Translations under genes and position numbers: made by a program | NCBI GenBank assembly: GCA_003049465.1 | Contig: PYSS01000086.1 | Location: forward strand, 110,590 to 174,589 | Origin: Magnaporthiopsis rhizophila | Taxonomy: Eukaryota > Ascomycota > Sordariomycetes > Magnaporthales > Magnaporthaceae | Direction: 5' to 3' | Length of the DNA stretch: 64,000 bases | Notes under the pieces: generated by a model | The model's input: only the letters and a program-made list of their open reading frames with translations | Told to the model about the DNA's origin: nothing | Database searches by the model: none | In this document: piece after piece, positions 1-10,133 of the stretch | Position numbering within the stretch: the stretch's first letter is position 1 | Layout of the letters: each line of letters starts with the position of its first letter

Positions 1-140
1 GAGTAAAGTGAAGGAGAGAGATAGAGGTATACAATAAAAAGATTACGAAGGAAAACATCGAGGCAGTGAGAGTACATAAACGGCGGCCGTCAAAATCGTA
101 GATACATACATACATCATCGAGTATGATCGGCAAAAGTAT

Positions 141-249
141 TGCCCACTGTCAGAATCGAACTGACGATCTTATCATATACCAAGCAGGTCTCAGGAGCGG
201 ATCCAAAGCGCCGTACTAGTGATACGCTTTACCACTAAGCCAAGCGGGC
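141..249 (-). tRNA. tRNA-Thr (anticodon AGT) with a 37-nt intron
   Basis: On the minus strand the acceptor GCCCGCT (249-243) pairs with AGTGGGC (148-142), allowing one G-U. The D stem is GCTT/AAGC. The anticodon stem TATCA pairs with TGATA (175-171), and the T arm is GTCAG-TTCGATT-CTGAC. The anticodon AGT is at 217-215. The loop is split one base 3' of the anticodon, the canonical nuclear tRNA intron position, by an intron at 213-177. The mature length is 72 nt plus added CCA. The cloverleaf is complete, so I regard it as functional. Confidence 0.93.
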
Positions 250-772
250 CGTTGGATGCATGGTTGGGGTGGAACCGGAGGACATTATATGGAGCAGATG
301 CGTGGAGCAGTTGTGTTCAGGGCTGCTTACCCAACCAAAAGCCACTCACTCCCAGGCACTCGGCATCTTTGAGTCATCTTTGTCTGGGGGCTGCATGTTG
401 ACCTCCTCCTGTCTGTGATGATGTCAGCCATGCTTAGGGGCGATACCAAAGACGTTGGAGCATATGTCCACGGCGCATTCAGTCTTCACGGGCGATGGGA
501 GATATAAGTAGAAAAAATGTCTTTGCTTGCCAATGCGGCTGCGAGGGGTATCGAAAATGGAATGTTATATACAAGGTGAAGCGAAATGAACGATAAATAG
601 GAGCAGGCGATTAAATCCCAGCGTCGTATAAAAAAAAAATAAAAAAAAAAAAAACAATCCCAAAGAAAGCCACCGTGCTGTATGACACACATGTCTTGTA
701 ATTATTAATTTATTTTTTCGTCCCTCCTCGTTTCATTTTTTTTCTTTCTTTTTTTCAACACAGATCCTGCCG
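250..772. other. Intergenic, between tRNA-Thr and the lectin-like gene
   Basis: No gene recognised. The stretch holds A- and T-rich low-complexity runs (about 630-655 and 710-755), probably in the 3' untranslated region of the minus-strand gene ending at 773. Confidence 0.5.
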
Positions 773-1177
773 TCAGCCAAGTTTGACAAGACTGTCGTAG
801 GTCCATGTTATTGGATCGTTCTTGTCCGCGTTGAAGGTGTGGAACGCGTTTCCGTCGCGGGCGAGCGCATAGATCTTCAAGTCGTTCGTCACCGAGACGG
901 CGGGGAAGCTGTTGCCGACGCCATCGGGCACGTTGCGGAATATGGGCTCGGCCGGCTGCCTCCACGACTTGGTGTTCCAGTGCATGGCCTGCATGGTCCC
1001 GTTGGTGGCGCGCATCATCACGAAGATGAAGCGCGCCGCCGAGTCCTTGTAGAAGGATTTGGCGTACAGCTGCACCGGCTTGTCCGTAGGCATGTTGGTC
1101 GCCAGTTTGGATTGGGCTGTGAATCACGGGCAAGTTAGCGTGGTGCTGCTTCCCCCTGTGCCAGGCTCGTGAGAAAG

Positions 1178-1268
<91 letters not shown>

Positions 1269-1319
1269 NNNNNNNNNNNNNNNNNNNNNNNNNNNNNNNN
1301 NNNNNNNNNNNNNNNNNNN

Positions 1320-1358
<39 letters not shown>

Positions 1359-2624
1359 CGCACTGATGACAAAACGGGAGTTGTACTCCCTCGTAACCTC
1401 CATGAGGTTGTCGGTCTTGTCGTCTTGGTAGTAGAGCTTGATGTTCTGCTGGGCCGTATTGTTGGTATCGGGATCCATGGCTGCTGTCACCGCGATCCCG
1501 GATCCAGGTATGATGGCGACCTGGATGTTGGTAGTGACGTTCTTGACGGCTTGACTGGAGTCGTCGGTCAGGCCGGGCCACAGCCACGCGCTCTTGTGGT
1601 CCTCGGTCTCGTAGTTGAGCGCGACGAGGTCGGAGCACGCGCTCGTTTCGCAAACGTCCCAGTGCGCCGCCAGCTGAGACGCCTTGGCCGCCGTGATCGG
1701 GTGCGTGACCTTGGTCCAGGACGCGCCCCGGGGGTCGGTGGTGCGCAGCTCCTGGACGACGTTGGAGGCCGACAGGAAGAAGACGGAGACGGCGTGCTTC
1801 GGAGTCCTCCCGAGCCTGGGGCGCGCGGCGGCGGAGATTGGTGTTCCAGGCCTGGCTTCGACGGCCTTGGAGTCGGCCAGCTTGGAGTTTATGCTGACCA
1901 GCTTCCAGCCGTCGGTTTGCGACGAGTCCCACAGCGAATACACGATGTTGCTGCTGTCGTTCCGCGGCTGCCAAAACACCATCCGGTATTCCGTCGAGCC
2001 CACCGTGTAGTTGACGGCGGCGAGCGCCGACGAATCGAGGGCGATGCTGCTTGTGTTGGTGCCCTGCGGCGGAGAGCTGCCGCCGCCGCCGCCGCTATTC
2101 CCGCCGTTCCCTCCATCGTTTGCTTGCCCGCCGCTGCTGTTGCGTGCCGCCATGGCGCCCCCGACGCCACCGCCGACGGCAGCGGCAATAATCACGAAAG
2201 CTACGATGATCCCTATGATCCACATCTTCTTCCTGGTCATCGTGACCGTCTTCTGGGGCTTTTCTCCGGCTGCGCCAATCTCATGCTCCGGCGGTACTGG
2301 ATATAGGCCGTCGCCTGCAGACTTGGCGTGAGGGTGGGGAGATGCTTGGCCGACAACGGTGGGAGACTGGTCCGAGGACAGGCCGTACGGCACCTTGTTG
2401 GGTCCATAGAAGCCGGCGGCCCCGGCCGAGACGGGCTCGGGGGCCGAGTCGTAGTAGACCTGCGGGGCGGAGCTGGGATGGTCGTTCGGCGCGACTTCCA
2501 GAGTGCTGTAGTCGGGCTGCGCCGGTGGTGATTGTGCTGGTTGTTGTTGTTGTGCTTGCGGCATCTGTGGCAGTAGTGGTTGCGCCTGGGGCCCGGGCCC
2601 AGGCGAGCTCGCGTTTCCTTCCAT
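773..2624 (-). CDS. Membrane-anchored fucose-specific-lectin-like protein
   Basis: Two exons: 2624-1364 and 1116-773, joined by a GTGCGT...CACAG intron (1363-1117); product about 534 aa. Residues 1-130 are Pro/Gln-rich and low-complexity and end in a basic stretch (RKK). Residues about 134-160 form one strong transmembrane helix (WIIGIIVAFVIIAAAVGG). An Asn/Gly/Ser-rich linker follows, then a beta-rich domain of about 330 aa. Repeated aromatic motifs (MVFWQPRN, AVSVFFLSAS, IKLYYQDD, MQAMHWNTKSW) resemble the fungal fucose-specific lectin beta-propeller. The inferred topology is type II, with the lectin outside the cell or in the secretory lumen. The intron carries a long CT repeat (GA on the plus strand) with a gap of Ns, so reading straight through it gives a false Leu-Ser repeat. 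Fold assignment is moderately sure; sugar specificity is unknown. Confidence 0.75.
1179..1355. repeat. (GA)n microsatellite with an internal assembly gap
   Basis: An uninterrupted GA dinucleotide run flanks a block of 51 Ns at 1269-1319. It lies wholly inside the intron of the lectin-like gene, where the transcript strand reads CT and so extends the intron pyrimidine tract. The true repeat length is unknown. Confidence 0.97.
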
Positions 2625-3932
2625 CTCGTAAGGATGGCACCAACCCCGACTCCTCTAGGTGGACGAGGGCTCGGGACGAGTGGGCTTCTGCACCAAGAGA
2701 CGTTCCCAGGCAGAAGCGGTCGAGAAAGACAGTTGGTTATCCGAAACTGCAAGAGTCGAGGAAGAAGTTGAAGGAGATTCAAGGAAGACAGAGGGGAAAA
2801 CACTAGTGGGGAGCAGGTGAAAAAAACGGGAGCCTAAGGCTGGACAGGGGTCTGCTCGGAAGCAGGGGATGATCTCACCCCAACCCCGGACATCGCTGGA
2901 TGGGAAATGTCGAGCAGCGGGGCCTGAAGGATCGAGCAGCCCACTCGACAGCGGTGCAGGGTTGTCATTGGCCACCAAGGCCAGCGGCGTGGGTGGTGCG
3001 ACTGAGATGCGAGTTGTTTCCGAGGCGAGGTCCCTGTTTCATTGCGCTAGACGGCTTACCTCGTGTCGATCAGCGTTCAAGGCTTCTTGAACGAGTCCGT
3101 TGTCGTCTGGCCTTGCAGCTGGCACTGCCTGCTCGTGGCCACAAGCCCACCTGGGGTGGACTGCAGACGCTTTCGTGTTTTGGCAGTTCCATGTCATTTT
3201 CGAGCACAGGGAAAGGTCGAGGGGAGAGGGCTGGCGGCCGGCGTGAAGTTCTCCGCCCCCAGGGCTTGGCCCCTCAGAACACACAGGGATCTGGATCCGC
3301 CCCATTACGGAACGCTGGGAAGAGCCCGCAGTGTGTTGGGATGGGTGGGTATCCGTGTTGGCTGTGATGGCACCGTGGCACCTCCCGTTCGGGGTCCATC
3401 CCCATAGGAACGGTCGAATACGTCTCCATCGCGAGATGTCTAATGGACAAAAGAGACCAGCAGGGCAGTTTAGACCGTTGCTGCGCCTCCAAGGAATGTG
3501 CGGAAGTCGCTGGCCCGAAAGCGTATTATTTCTAGCACGCGTCTCTAGACGCCGGCGCTACTGCACCGGCGGACTTTAGCCACAGTCAGCAATCGCTCAA
3601 CCACTAGAAGGACGCAGAACCGGGATCAGCTCCCAGTGAAGCATGCAGGTAAGGCGGCTTTGATTCCCAGCACGGCAAACGCTGCCACCCGTGTCGACCC
3701 CCCTGTTTTGCGCCTTGTAAACAACACGAGCGGCGCAAGCGCAGCATTAAACCCCCAAGAGAGTCGCCACAGTCGGCTGAGCAGCCGAGACACAACTGCG
3801 ACGCAGTCCCATCATGCTTTCTTCAGCCGCACAGTATAAAAGTCAGCGTTTGATCCTTCAAAATTTCTGCCTTTTCCTCCCTACGACGTAGTAGGTAGGT
3901 CGCTTCGTTTATCTAGCCCCCACGGCTCCGCC
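2625..3932. other. Intergenic, no gene recognised
   Basis: This is the 5' flank of the lectin-like gene and the 3' flank of the LPMO gene. Short ORFs on both strands show no recognisable family, and none is supported by splice or codon signals. Nothing else stands out. Confidence 0.45.
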
Positions 3933-4985
3933 TCAAACGCACTGAGCATAGTATGGGTTGAAGGTCGAACAGGCCCCCTGAGCGCACGCCGTCGGTCCAT
4001 TCCAGCCACTACCACCACACTGGCCCCAACGAGTTTGTCCACCACCGCCACCGCCGCCGCCGTTGCCGTTTCCAGGAGGCGTGGTCGTTTGTGGGGGCTG
4101 CGGGTTACCACCACCACCACCACCACCACCACCACCGTTGCCGCCGCCCGGCGCCGTCGTCGGACTAGGGTTTCCGCCTCCAGGCAGGAATGGAGAGCTC
4201 GTGGCCGTGGCGCGTGTGCTGACCTGCTCCACCGTGCTCGGCACTCCGTCGATGAGCGCCGGGCCCGGCACGGGGTAGTTGATGGGGTTGTTGTACAGCG
4301 GAAAGTGGATGCCCGGGTCGCTGGCCTTGTACAGCGCCGTGCCGGCCACCCCCGCGGGCTGCCGGGATCCGGACCCGGAGATCTCGAGGTTGAAGCACTG
4401 CGGGTAAGCCTGCGCGCCGTTGGGGTTGGGCGACCCGTGCAGCGCGATGATCTCGTGCCGCAGCACGTAGTTTCCGGGGGCCACGTCCTCGGGGATCTGC
4501 ACCACCCACGAGAAGCCGTTGTCGATCAGCACGTCGGCCGCCCAGTCGCCCGGCGCCGCGCCCGAGATGTACGACCCTTCGCCGATCTTGAAGAAGCGAA
4601 GCGCCGTCTTGTCCACGCTCTCGCAGTTGCCCTCGCACCGGGCCAGGTAGTCGAGGACGGGCCCCTTGTGCGAGTCCGGCCACGTGTCCCACTGCAGCAG
4701 GATCTTGTCCCCGGCGCGCACGCGAGCGTGGCCCTTGGCCGGCTGCGCCCCGCGGTGGCAGATGATGTCTGGGTGGCCAAAGTTGTTGGGCTCGACGAAG
4801 CCGTTGTCCGTGTTGGTTGCCGACCACCCCACCACCGTGGGCGGGTTGTTCTGGTACGGGTACTTGGTCACGTCGTAGCCCGGGTAGAAGACCCCATTCA
4901 CGACGATGTTGTTGACGTGCCCGTGCGCCAGCACCGTTGCCGCCGAGCCCAGGGCCGACATGAGTGCGCGCGACTTGAAGCCCAT
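3933..4985 (-). CDS. AA9 lytic polysaccharide monooxygenase with C-terminal CBM1
   Basis: Intronless, 350 aa. The enzyme is secreted and uses copper to cleave cellulose oxidatively. A signal peptide spans residues 1-20 and ends VLA, exposing His21 as the mature N-terminus (HGHVNN); this supplies the amino and imidazole copper ligands of the histidine brace. His106 (WPDSH) is the second ligand, and Tyr194 in AYPQC fits the axial tyrosine. His183 matches the conserved second-sphere histidine. A Pro/Thr and poly-Gly linker (about 255-316) leads to a typical CBM1 (317-350, WGQCGGSGWNG, four Cys), which binds crystalline cellulose. Regioselectivity cannot be read from the sequence. The gene stands alone, without cellulase neighbours. 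Usual AA9-CBM1 length; confident call. Confidence 0.96.
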   Translation of the reverse strand: MGFKSRALMSALGSAATVLAHGHVNNIVVNGVFYPGYDVTKYPYQNNPPTVVGWSATNTDNGFVEPNNFGHPDIICHRGAQPAKGHARVRAGDKILLQWDTWPDSHKGPVLDYLARCEGNCESVDKTALRFFKIGEGSYISGAAPGDWAADVLIDNGFSWVVQIPEDVAPGNYVLRHEIIALHGSPNPNGAQAYPQCFNLEISGSGSRQPAGVAGTALYKASDPGIHFPLYNNPINYPVPGPALIDGVPSTVEQVSTRATATSSPFLPGGGNPSPTTAPGGGNGGGGGGGGGGNPQPPQTTTPPGNGNGGGGGGGGQTRWGQCGGSGWNGPTACAQGACSTFNPYYAQCV

Positions 4986-6497
4986 GGTTATTGGTGTGTA
5001 TGTAGATGATCACTTCAACCAGACATGTGTTTCGACCCAGCTGGCGGTCCTTGACCCTAGTTCGAGGCTTCTTTAGGCTCCTAGGCTGGGGATTGCTTGA
5101 TGGTCCAAGAAGTCCCTTGGGTTCGCTCTCCTGCCCGGAGAGGTAAGCAGCCAGGACGACCAGTCGTATATACGCACGCCGGGGACTAAGTGCCCACGCC
5201 TTTCAACACCTTGCGAAATTCTGAACTTTGTGTCGTCACATTCGTGGAGCGGGGTAGACGGGTCGTGGTGTGTGCCATCCAACCACCCATCTACAACGCC
5301 ATGGCTCACCACTTGGACCCCATGCTCCGTGATGCCGACGCCGAGCTGTCGATATCTGGACGTTAACCGAGGCTACTGCCGTGCCGCGTCTTGTGAGATG
5401 ATGTGTGTGTGCATAGAATCAGGTTTTTAGCTACTGTTTCTGGTGGATGGGGAGAAGCTCTCCGCCTAGGCCAGGTCTTTGTATGGGGCTGGGACTGGCC
5501 ACCGCTCACCCTCAGTGGCATCTGGTAGGTTGATGGCAACCACATGTGGTTCCCTGGCACCTCATCCTCAGAGCGCGATACCACATCATGGCAAATAGTC
5601 TCGCGTTCGACGACGGCGCGTGTCTCGGAGCGCCAATGAAAACTGCCTCATAGGCCTTCTGGGTGGGCATTCCAACCTGCTGCCTCCGGCTTGTCTCGGC
5701 ACGGACCATTTCTCGCTGCTTTCGCCCACATGACAACATACCTAGCGCAAGCTGCACAGCCGATGCTACTCCCCGCGTCGCCATAGTGTGTCGACAGTGT
5801 TGGGTGTGGGGGGAGAGAAGGTGAAGTGAAAGGGTCTAGAAAGGGGAAATCGCGGTCCCTGAAGCTCCGAGAAACGGTTGTCTTGGCATACTGGCACCCT
5901 GCCCGCGAGGGCGTAAGCGGGAATCGAGCTGTGCTGGGGGCGAAGTTGAGTACCATTGAATAGAGCCGCCATTCCGCATGTGACCAGCGTATGATGCTCG
6001 GAAGGATTGGACCGTTGCGCGGGCAGTCCGCCGGCAGGCTTTTGGGTCAAATGAATAACCTCTCTGCATTGTACGACAGCAGCCTTGTGGCTCTCCGGCC
6101 GGCGACGATGGTAGGTGTTCATTGCATTAGTAATAACCCGGTATGATGCATTTCCCTGTCATTCTTCTGCCCGTCTTGGCTATCGTTGTAGCTTGCGCTA
6201 GATCCTTCAGTCGGCGCGATATTAACTCCGACAGTCAGAGATCTCCGCTGCCAAGAGCTGGTGTTGGGTCAGGTTCGGTTCGGTTAGATTCATTCGTCTT
6301 ATGCCAAGCGGTAAAACCATTAGAAATCTACTTGGTGATGTCGGCGATTTCGGCGACAAAAGTGGCTGTGACGAACTGAAATCCAGATATAAGAGGTATC
6401 CATCCTTGCGGTCAGCAATAATGCCGTAGACAAAAGAACGCAAGTCTAGAGCAACACAACGAAGACCCAATCCGTCACACCGCAATCTACCACAGTC
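4986..6497. other. Intergenic between the divergent LPMO and RidA genes
   Basis: A 1.5-kb shared upstream region. ORFs of up to 118 codons occur but overlap each other in several frames and match no family I recognise. It presumably holds both promoters. Confidence 0.45.
5167..5172 (-). promoter_or_regulatory. Possible TATA box of the LPMO gene
   Basis: TATATA in the palindrome GTATATAC, about 180 nt upstream of the LPMO start. A GCGGGG hexamer near 5257 fits the carbon-catabolite repressor consensus SYGGRG. Both are short motif matches only. Confidence 0.3.
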
Positions 6498-6988
6498 ATG
6501 TCGCAGCCCTCATACCATACCTACCCCGGCTACGCCGTCGGGCTGAGCGAAGGCTTTGGTTACAGCCAGTCCGTCCGCGTCGGTGAACGCATCGAAGCTT
6601 CGGGCCAAGGCATGTCTTTATCCCCGCAAACTCGAGGCGATCCGGCTGGCTGACCATCTAAATGTCAAAAACAGGCGGATGGGATCGCGAGACGGGCAAG
6701 ATCCCAGAAGACCCGCTGGAGGAGATAAACCAGGCCTTTTCGAACCTGGACGTGGCCCTCAAGGACGCCGGAGGCAAGGGGCTCTCGCAAGTCTACCGGC
6801 TGAACGCGTATCTGACGGACATGGACCGGTTCTTGGAGCCCGCGGGCGAGGCCATGAAGAAGTGGTTCCCCAACCACCGACCGCTCCTAACCGCCGTCGG
6901 TGTCGCCTCGCTAGCTCTGCCCGGGATGCATGTCGAGATCGAGGGCGTGGCGCTGGACCCTGAAGGGGCCAAGACGAAGGAGGCCTAG
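6498..6988 (+). CDS. RidA/YjgF/UK114-family enamine/imine deaminase
   Basis: Exons 6498-6609 and 6675-6988; 141 aa. The intron (6610-6674) begins GCATGT and ends ACAG, so it is a GC-AG intron. Splicing there gives EASGQGGWDRETG, the usual SGQ-GGWD block of fungal RidA proteins. Further family signatures are the NAYLTDM-like strand-helix and the C-terminal PLLTAVGVASLALPGMHVEIE stretch, in which the PGMxVEIE motif is characteristic. RidA proteins form trimers and hydrolyse reactive enamine/imine intermediates such as 2-aminoacrylate; some fungal members have other or unknown roles. The conserved substrate-binding Arg of bacterial RidA is not clearly present, so this may be a diverged Rid subgroup. 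No GT donor keeps the frame here. Confidence 0.85.
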
Positions 6989-7342
6989 AGCGTGCGTTTA
7001 AAGGGGACAAATGGGTCGCGATGATGCCTTGTAACGGGATCGGGATGGGGTGGATGGTGCACGTGTGTTGCGCCCTATCTGGCTGTTATTCGAAAAGGAA
7101 ACGAAAGAGATATGAGGCAGGAGGAGAAGGGGCATCGAAAAGGGGGTTGAAATAAATTGACGAGAGAAAAACATGGAGAAAGCATATGACGCTGTCAAAC
7201 CGACAGAATAATTAGGGCGGGCTGAATTGAACCTGGACCTAATAACCAATCTTCCCTAGTCGCTAAAAAGGTGTGGAGGGCTGCGCTTAGGGGTTACAAG
7301 TTCGTTGTAAAAAGCTGTGTGCCGCAGAAGCAATGATTACGA
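6989..7342. other. Intergenic, 3' flank of the RidA gene
   Basis: No gene seen. The stretch probably contains the RidA 3' untranslated region. Confidence 0.4.
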
Positions 7343-7413
7343 TGCGTGTGCCCGGACTCGAACCGGGAGCCCATCGATGGCAACGATGGATTTTACCCTT
7401 AAACCACACACGC
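7343..7413 (-). tRNA. tRNA-Gly (anticodon GCC), no intron
   Basis: On the minus strand the acceptor GCGTGTG (7413-7407) pairs with CACACGC (7350-7344), with discriminator A. The anticodon stem CATCG/CGATG encloses the loop TTGCCAT, giving anticodon GCC. The T arm CCGG-TTCGAGT-CCGG is intact. It is a complete 71-nt tRNA. Confidence 0.95.
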
Positions 7414-7786
7414 TTCTAGCTGGCCGCTTGGTGCACGACCATGGGCGGGTCTACTCATATCAAGGGGCCGAGAGAAAGAGACCAACTTTGTGGGGCGATG
7501 TCACCATGTATTGCTGACTCTATCGCGTGGAGTCAACCTCGGCTGTGACAGCCGGGTGGATATGAGGGGTCTAGGTATCCATGGTCTATTGCTCCCTATG
7601 GGCATGGAGATGGTCGTCCATATGCCCAATCATTAAGTGAGTGTCCTGTATTCCCGCACATGAACTCCGCGCTGGGCTTTTCCCGATCAATCAAGGGCCG
7701 AATTGGAAAGTGTACCCACTGATGGGGTGCTTTGACAGGCCGGCGCTGATCCTGGCGGCCAATACCGGTGAGTGCTGTCATCTCAA
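7414..7786. other. Intergenic between tRNA-Gly and rtt109
   Basis: No gene or structured RNA recognised. Confidence 0.4.
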
Positions 7787-9712
7787 CTAGGTTCTAGGCC
7801 TCTTGTGCACCAATCCGGTGTCAAGCACGTTGGCAACAGAAGGATCAGAAGTAGCAGGCAGGGTGGTGTTAGCGCCGTCCGTTGCATCTGAAGGCGCTGA
7901 CGAAGTGGGCGTCCCTGAATCGTCGTTGGGCTTGCGCTTTTTCCGGATCAGACCTGCCCCAAGAAGGTTGACAGCGGACGTCGAGTTCGCCGGTGTGGAC
8001 ACGGTGCTATCCTGGGAATCATCACTGCCTACTGGCTTCTTTCGCTTGATGAGACTAGAGAGGTTGCTCACGGCCGGCTGCGCCGCGCCGTTTTCGGATG
8101 ACGATGAAGTGGGCAACGGTCTGCTGCCGAACACGTCAAGACCCCAGGCTGAGCCTAGACCAACTTCGTTGACCCACCGCCTAGTGCTACCGATAGCTAG
8201 CTCTAGGTTAGCAAAGTCCAAGCGGAGGAGCAACTCAAGCGAGCGCTTATAGCCGTCCTCCTTGACTAGCCGGCGGCCCCGACCCTCGGCTGGCCAGTAA
8301 TAATATGCGGTGGTGACGGGGCGGTTGGCAAGGTAGTTGCGCTGACTGGTTTTAACTCGCGGCTGGCGAGAGACGATGGGACCGGTGAGCTTCTTATTTT
8401 TGGAGTTCTTTTTCGTTTTAGCACCTGCCCGAGACGGCCCCGTACCAGATGTTTGGGGAACCTCAAACAGCTTCCGTGGGCTGGCTTGTGGGGGAGTCCG
8501 CAAGGGCAGGACATGGCTTTGCGCGCGAGATGGTGTGGCCGGCGCCGCCGGAAGTGAAGAGTCAAACGAGGCGCTGGGCGTCATCAAGGCGGACGCGTCG
8601 GCCCCGGAAGAGGCAGCCACAGCAGCCGCCTGGGCCGCGGCGGCGCCTGGAGCGAGTCGTCCGTTCGCATCCAGGGGATCCATCACGATCCAGATGAAGC
8701 CGGTGAGTGCGCCCATAGAGCACTCCTGCCGATACGCCATTAGCTCCCAGAACTGGTCCAGGTTCTGCACACTCTTCCAAGCGCCGTTGCGACCCTTGCC
8801 ATGGTCCGCTTCGATGTCGAGCTCGTCACGGAAGCGAGACTTGGGATCGTCTGGGTAGTGCGCAATGAGACACCGCGGCGGCACCCAGTCGTACTCGTAT
8901 GTGTAGTGTGATATTCGCTCCAGAGGGTGACCAAGCACCCAGCCGGCGTGAGTTGCATTGTCCGTCGGCGAGCGAGGGATGAAGGCGCGAGTCTCGTATG
9001 TGTCTAAGCCAGGGACAAGGAGGTAGCCCTTGATACTCTTCCACGCGCCCTTGTGCGCCGTGTCGCGGTCTGCGCCGTCAAGCAGCGGGGTGAGAGCCTT
9101 GCACCACCATTTTACCAGCCCCCGGTCCGTGAGCACATGCTTCCCTTTGTACTCGACGCTTCCTGGGAACAGGTATTGGCCTTGCGCACGCGCGAACAGG
9201 CTCACTACCGACTGAATTCCCTTCCGCCTTCGCTCGCGCACTAAGTAGTCGACAAAGGCTGAGGTGATCTCTCGGATGGGCGAGGGCGTGCCCTTGGGAA
9301 GGTCTAGGAGATGCAGAAACCCGGTCGAGTCGGCCTTGGACACGAAAAAGGTACTCGAGTATGCGGTGGTGTAGATGAGGATTTCGAGACCGAGAACCAA
9401 GACTTCTCTGGCGGGACCGGAGGCTGCCTCTGCTGTCCGGTCTGTCGAGGCTGGGTCCTGGGGCGGTATTGGGATGGCGATGGCGAGGAAGTGGCTCTCG
9501 CTGTAGGTTCGATCTGGACGCGCGTCGGGAGGTGCTGAGAAAAGGGCGTCGGATCGAGATGGCGGAGTTGAGAGATGGTAGGCGCGGAACTTGTAGCCCT
9601 GCGGCAGCACCTTGGACAAGCTCTGTAGCAGGCCCAGGCTGCTTTGGTGCTCTGTTGAGATCGGGGTTGTTACCGGCGCCTCCATTGCTGCATGCGAGCG
9701 ACGGAGCGGCAA
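7787..9712 (-). CDS. rtt109: Histone acetyltransferase Rtt109 (H3K56 acetylation)
   Basis: Single-exon ORF of 641 aa. Met10 (MEAPVTTPIS) is an equally plausible start. Rtt109 acetylates histone H3 Lys56 and N-terminal H3 lysines with the chaperones Asf1/Vps75 during replication-coupled chromatin assembly. KAT11 family blocks visible are LVLGLEILIYTT (about 105-116), the VSKADSTGF segment with Asp128 (equivalent to a conserved catalytic-region Asp), YLFPGSVEYKGKHVLTD, LVKWWCKAL, and the acidic DDPKSRFRDEL segment. After about residue 340 comes a fungal-specific Ala/Ser/Pro-rich insertion and a Lys/Arg-rich tail (RKKRKPN), probably nuclear and histone-chaperone binding. It lies head-to-head with mL57 across 421 bp. 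Confidence 0.93.
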   Translation of the reverse strand: MPLRRSHAAMEAPVTTPISTEHQSSLGLLQSLSKVLPQGYKFRAYHLSTPPSRSDALFSAPPDARPDRTYSESHFLAIAIPIPPQDPASTDRTAEAASGPAREVLVLGLEILIYTTAYSSTFFVSKADSTGFLHLLDLPKGTPSPIREITSAFVDYLVRERRRKGIQSVVSLFARAQGQYLFPGSVEYKGKHVLTDRGLVKWWCKALTPLLDGADRDTAHKGAWKSIKGYLLVPGLDTYETRAFIPRSPTDNATHAGWVLGHPLERISHYTYEYDWVPPRCLIAHYPDDPKSRFRDELDIEADHGKGRNGAWKSVQNLDQFWELMAYRQECSMGALTGFIWIVMDPLDANGRLAPGAAAAQAAAVAASSGADASALMTPSASFDSSLPAAPATPSRAQSHVLPLRTPPQASPRKLFEVPQTSGTGPSRAGAKTKKNSKNKKLTGPIVSRQPRVKTSQRNYLANRPVTTAYYYWPAEGRGRRLVKEDGYKRSLELLLRLDFANLELAIGSTRRWVNEVGLGSAWGLDVFGSRPLPTSSSSENGAAQPAVSNLSSLIKRKKPVGSDDSQDSTVSTPANSTSAVNLLGAGLIRKKRKPNDDSGTPTSSAPSDATDGANTTLPATSDPSVANVLDTGLVHKRPRT

Positions 9713-10133
9713 ACGGGTGCCAATTGAGATGCCCAGGAATGGTCAGCTTCCAGGTGGGAATATGTTCTGTCACAGCAATAGAGGGCGGAAAGGAAGGGAG
9801 GTGGTCGCGGTGCTCTGATGGGTCTGAAAAGAATACGAGGATGAGGCTGGAGTGCGGCGAAGGGCGGCGGAATTGAACGAGAGCAGAGTTGGCGTCACTG
9901 TTTCAATGAAGTCATTTCTAGCTGTTGATTGGCCAATTGATTCTCCACTGGAAATGTGGGGAACGTGGGGTACCAGCTGGAACACTAGATAGGCCCCACG
10001 TGATTTGGCGACTCGGTCTTTTTGAGCTATCCAAAATTTTGGCATCGCGGGCAGCAAGCGGGTTTTCCCTGGAGCGGGAGAAAGACTGCTGTCGCTCGCA
10101 GCAGCCCTCTTTCGGCAACAATACACCCTCACC
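9713..10133. promoter_or_regulatory. Bidirectional promoter region, rtt109/mrpl15
   Basis: 421 bp between two divergent start codons, so both promoters must lie here. No TATA box is obvious, which is usual for housekeeping genes. CCAAT (ATTGG on the plus strand) occurs near 9927 and 9937. Confidence 0.5.

Noticed and set aside
1169..1366. Plus-strand Arg-Glu repeat ORF
   Set aside because: Pure translation of the GA microsatellite.
705..2624. 639-codon ORF with Leu-Ser repeats and Ns
   Set aside because: Reads through the CT-repeat intron of the lectin-like gene; the real second exon (1116-773) is in another frame.
4035..5009. 324-codon plus-strand ORF
   Set aside because: Shadow of the AA9 LPMO gene; Arg/Val-rich, no family features.
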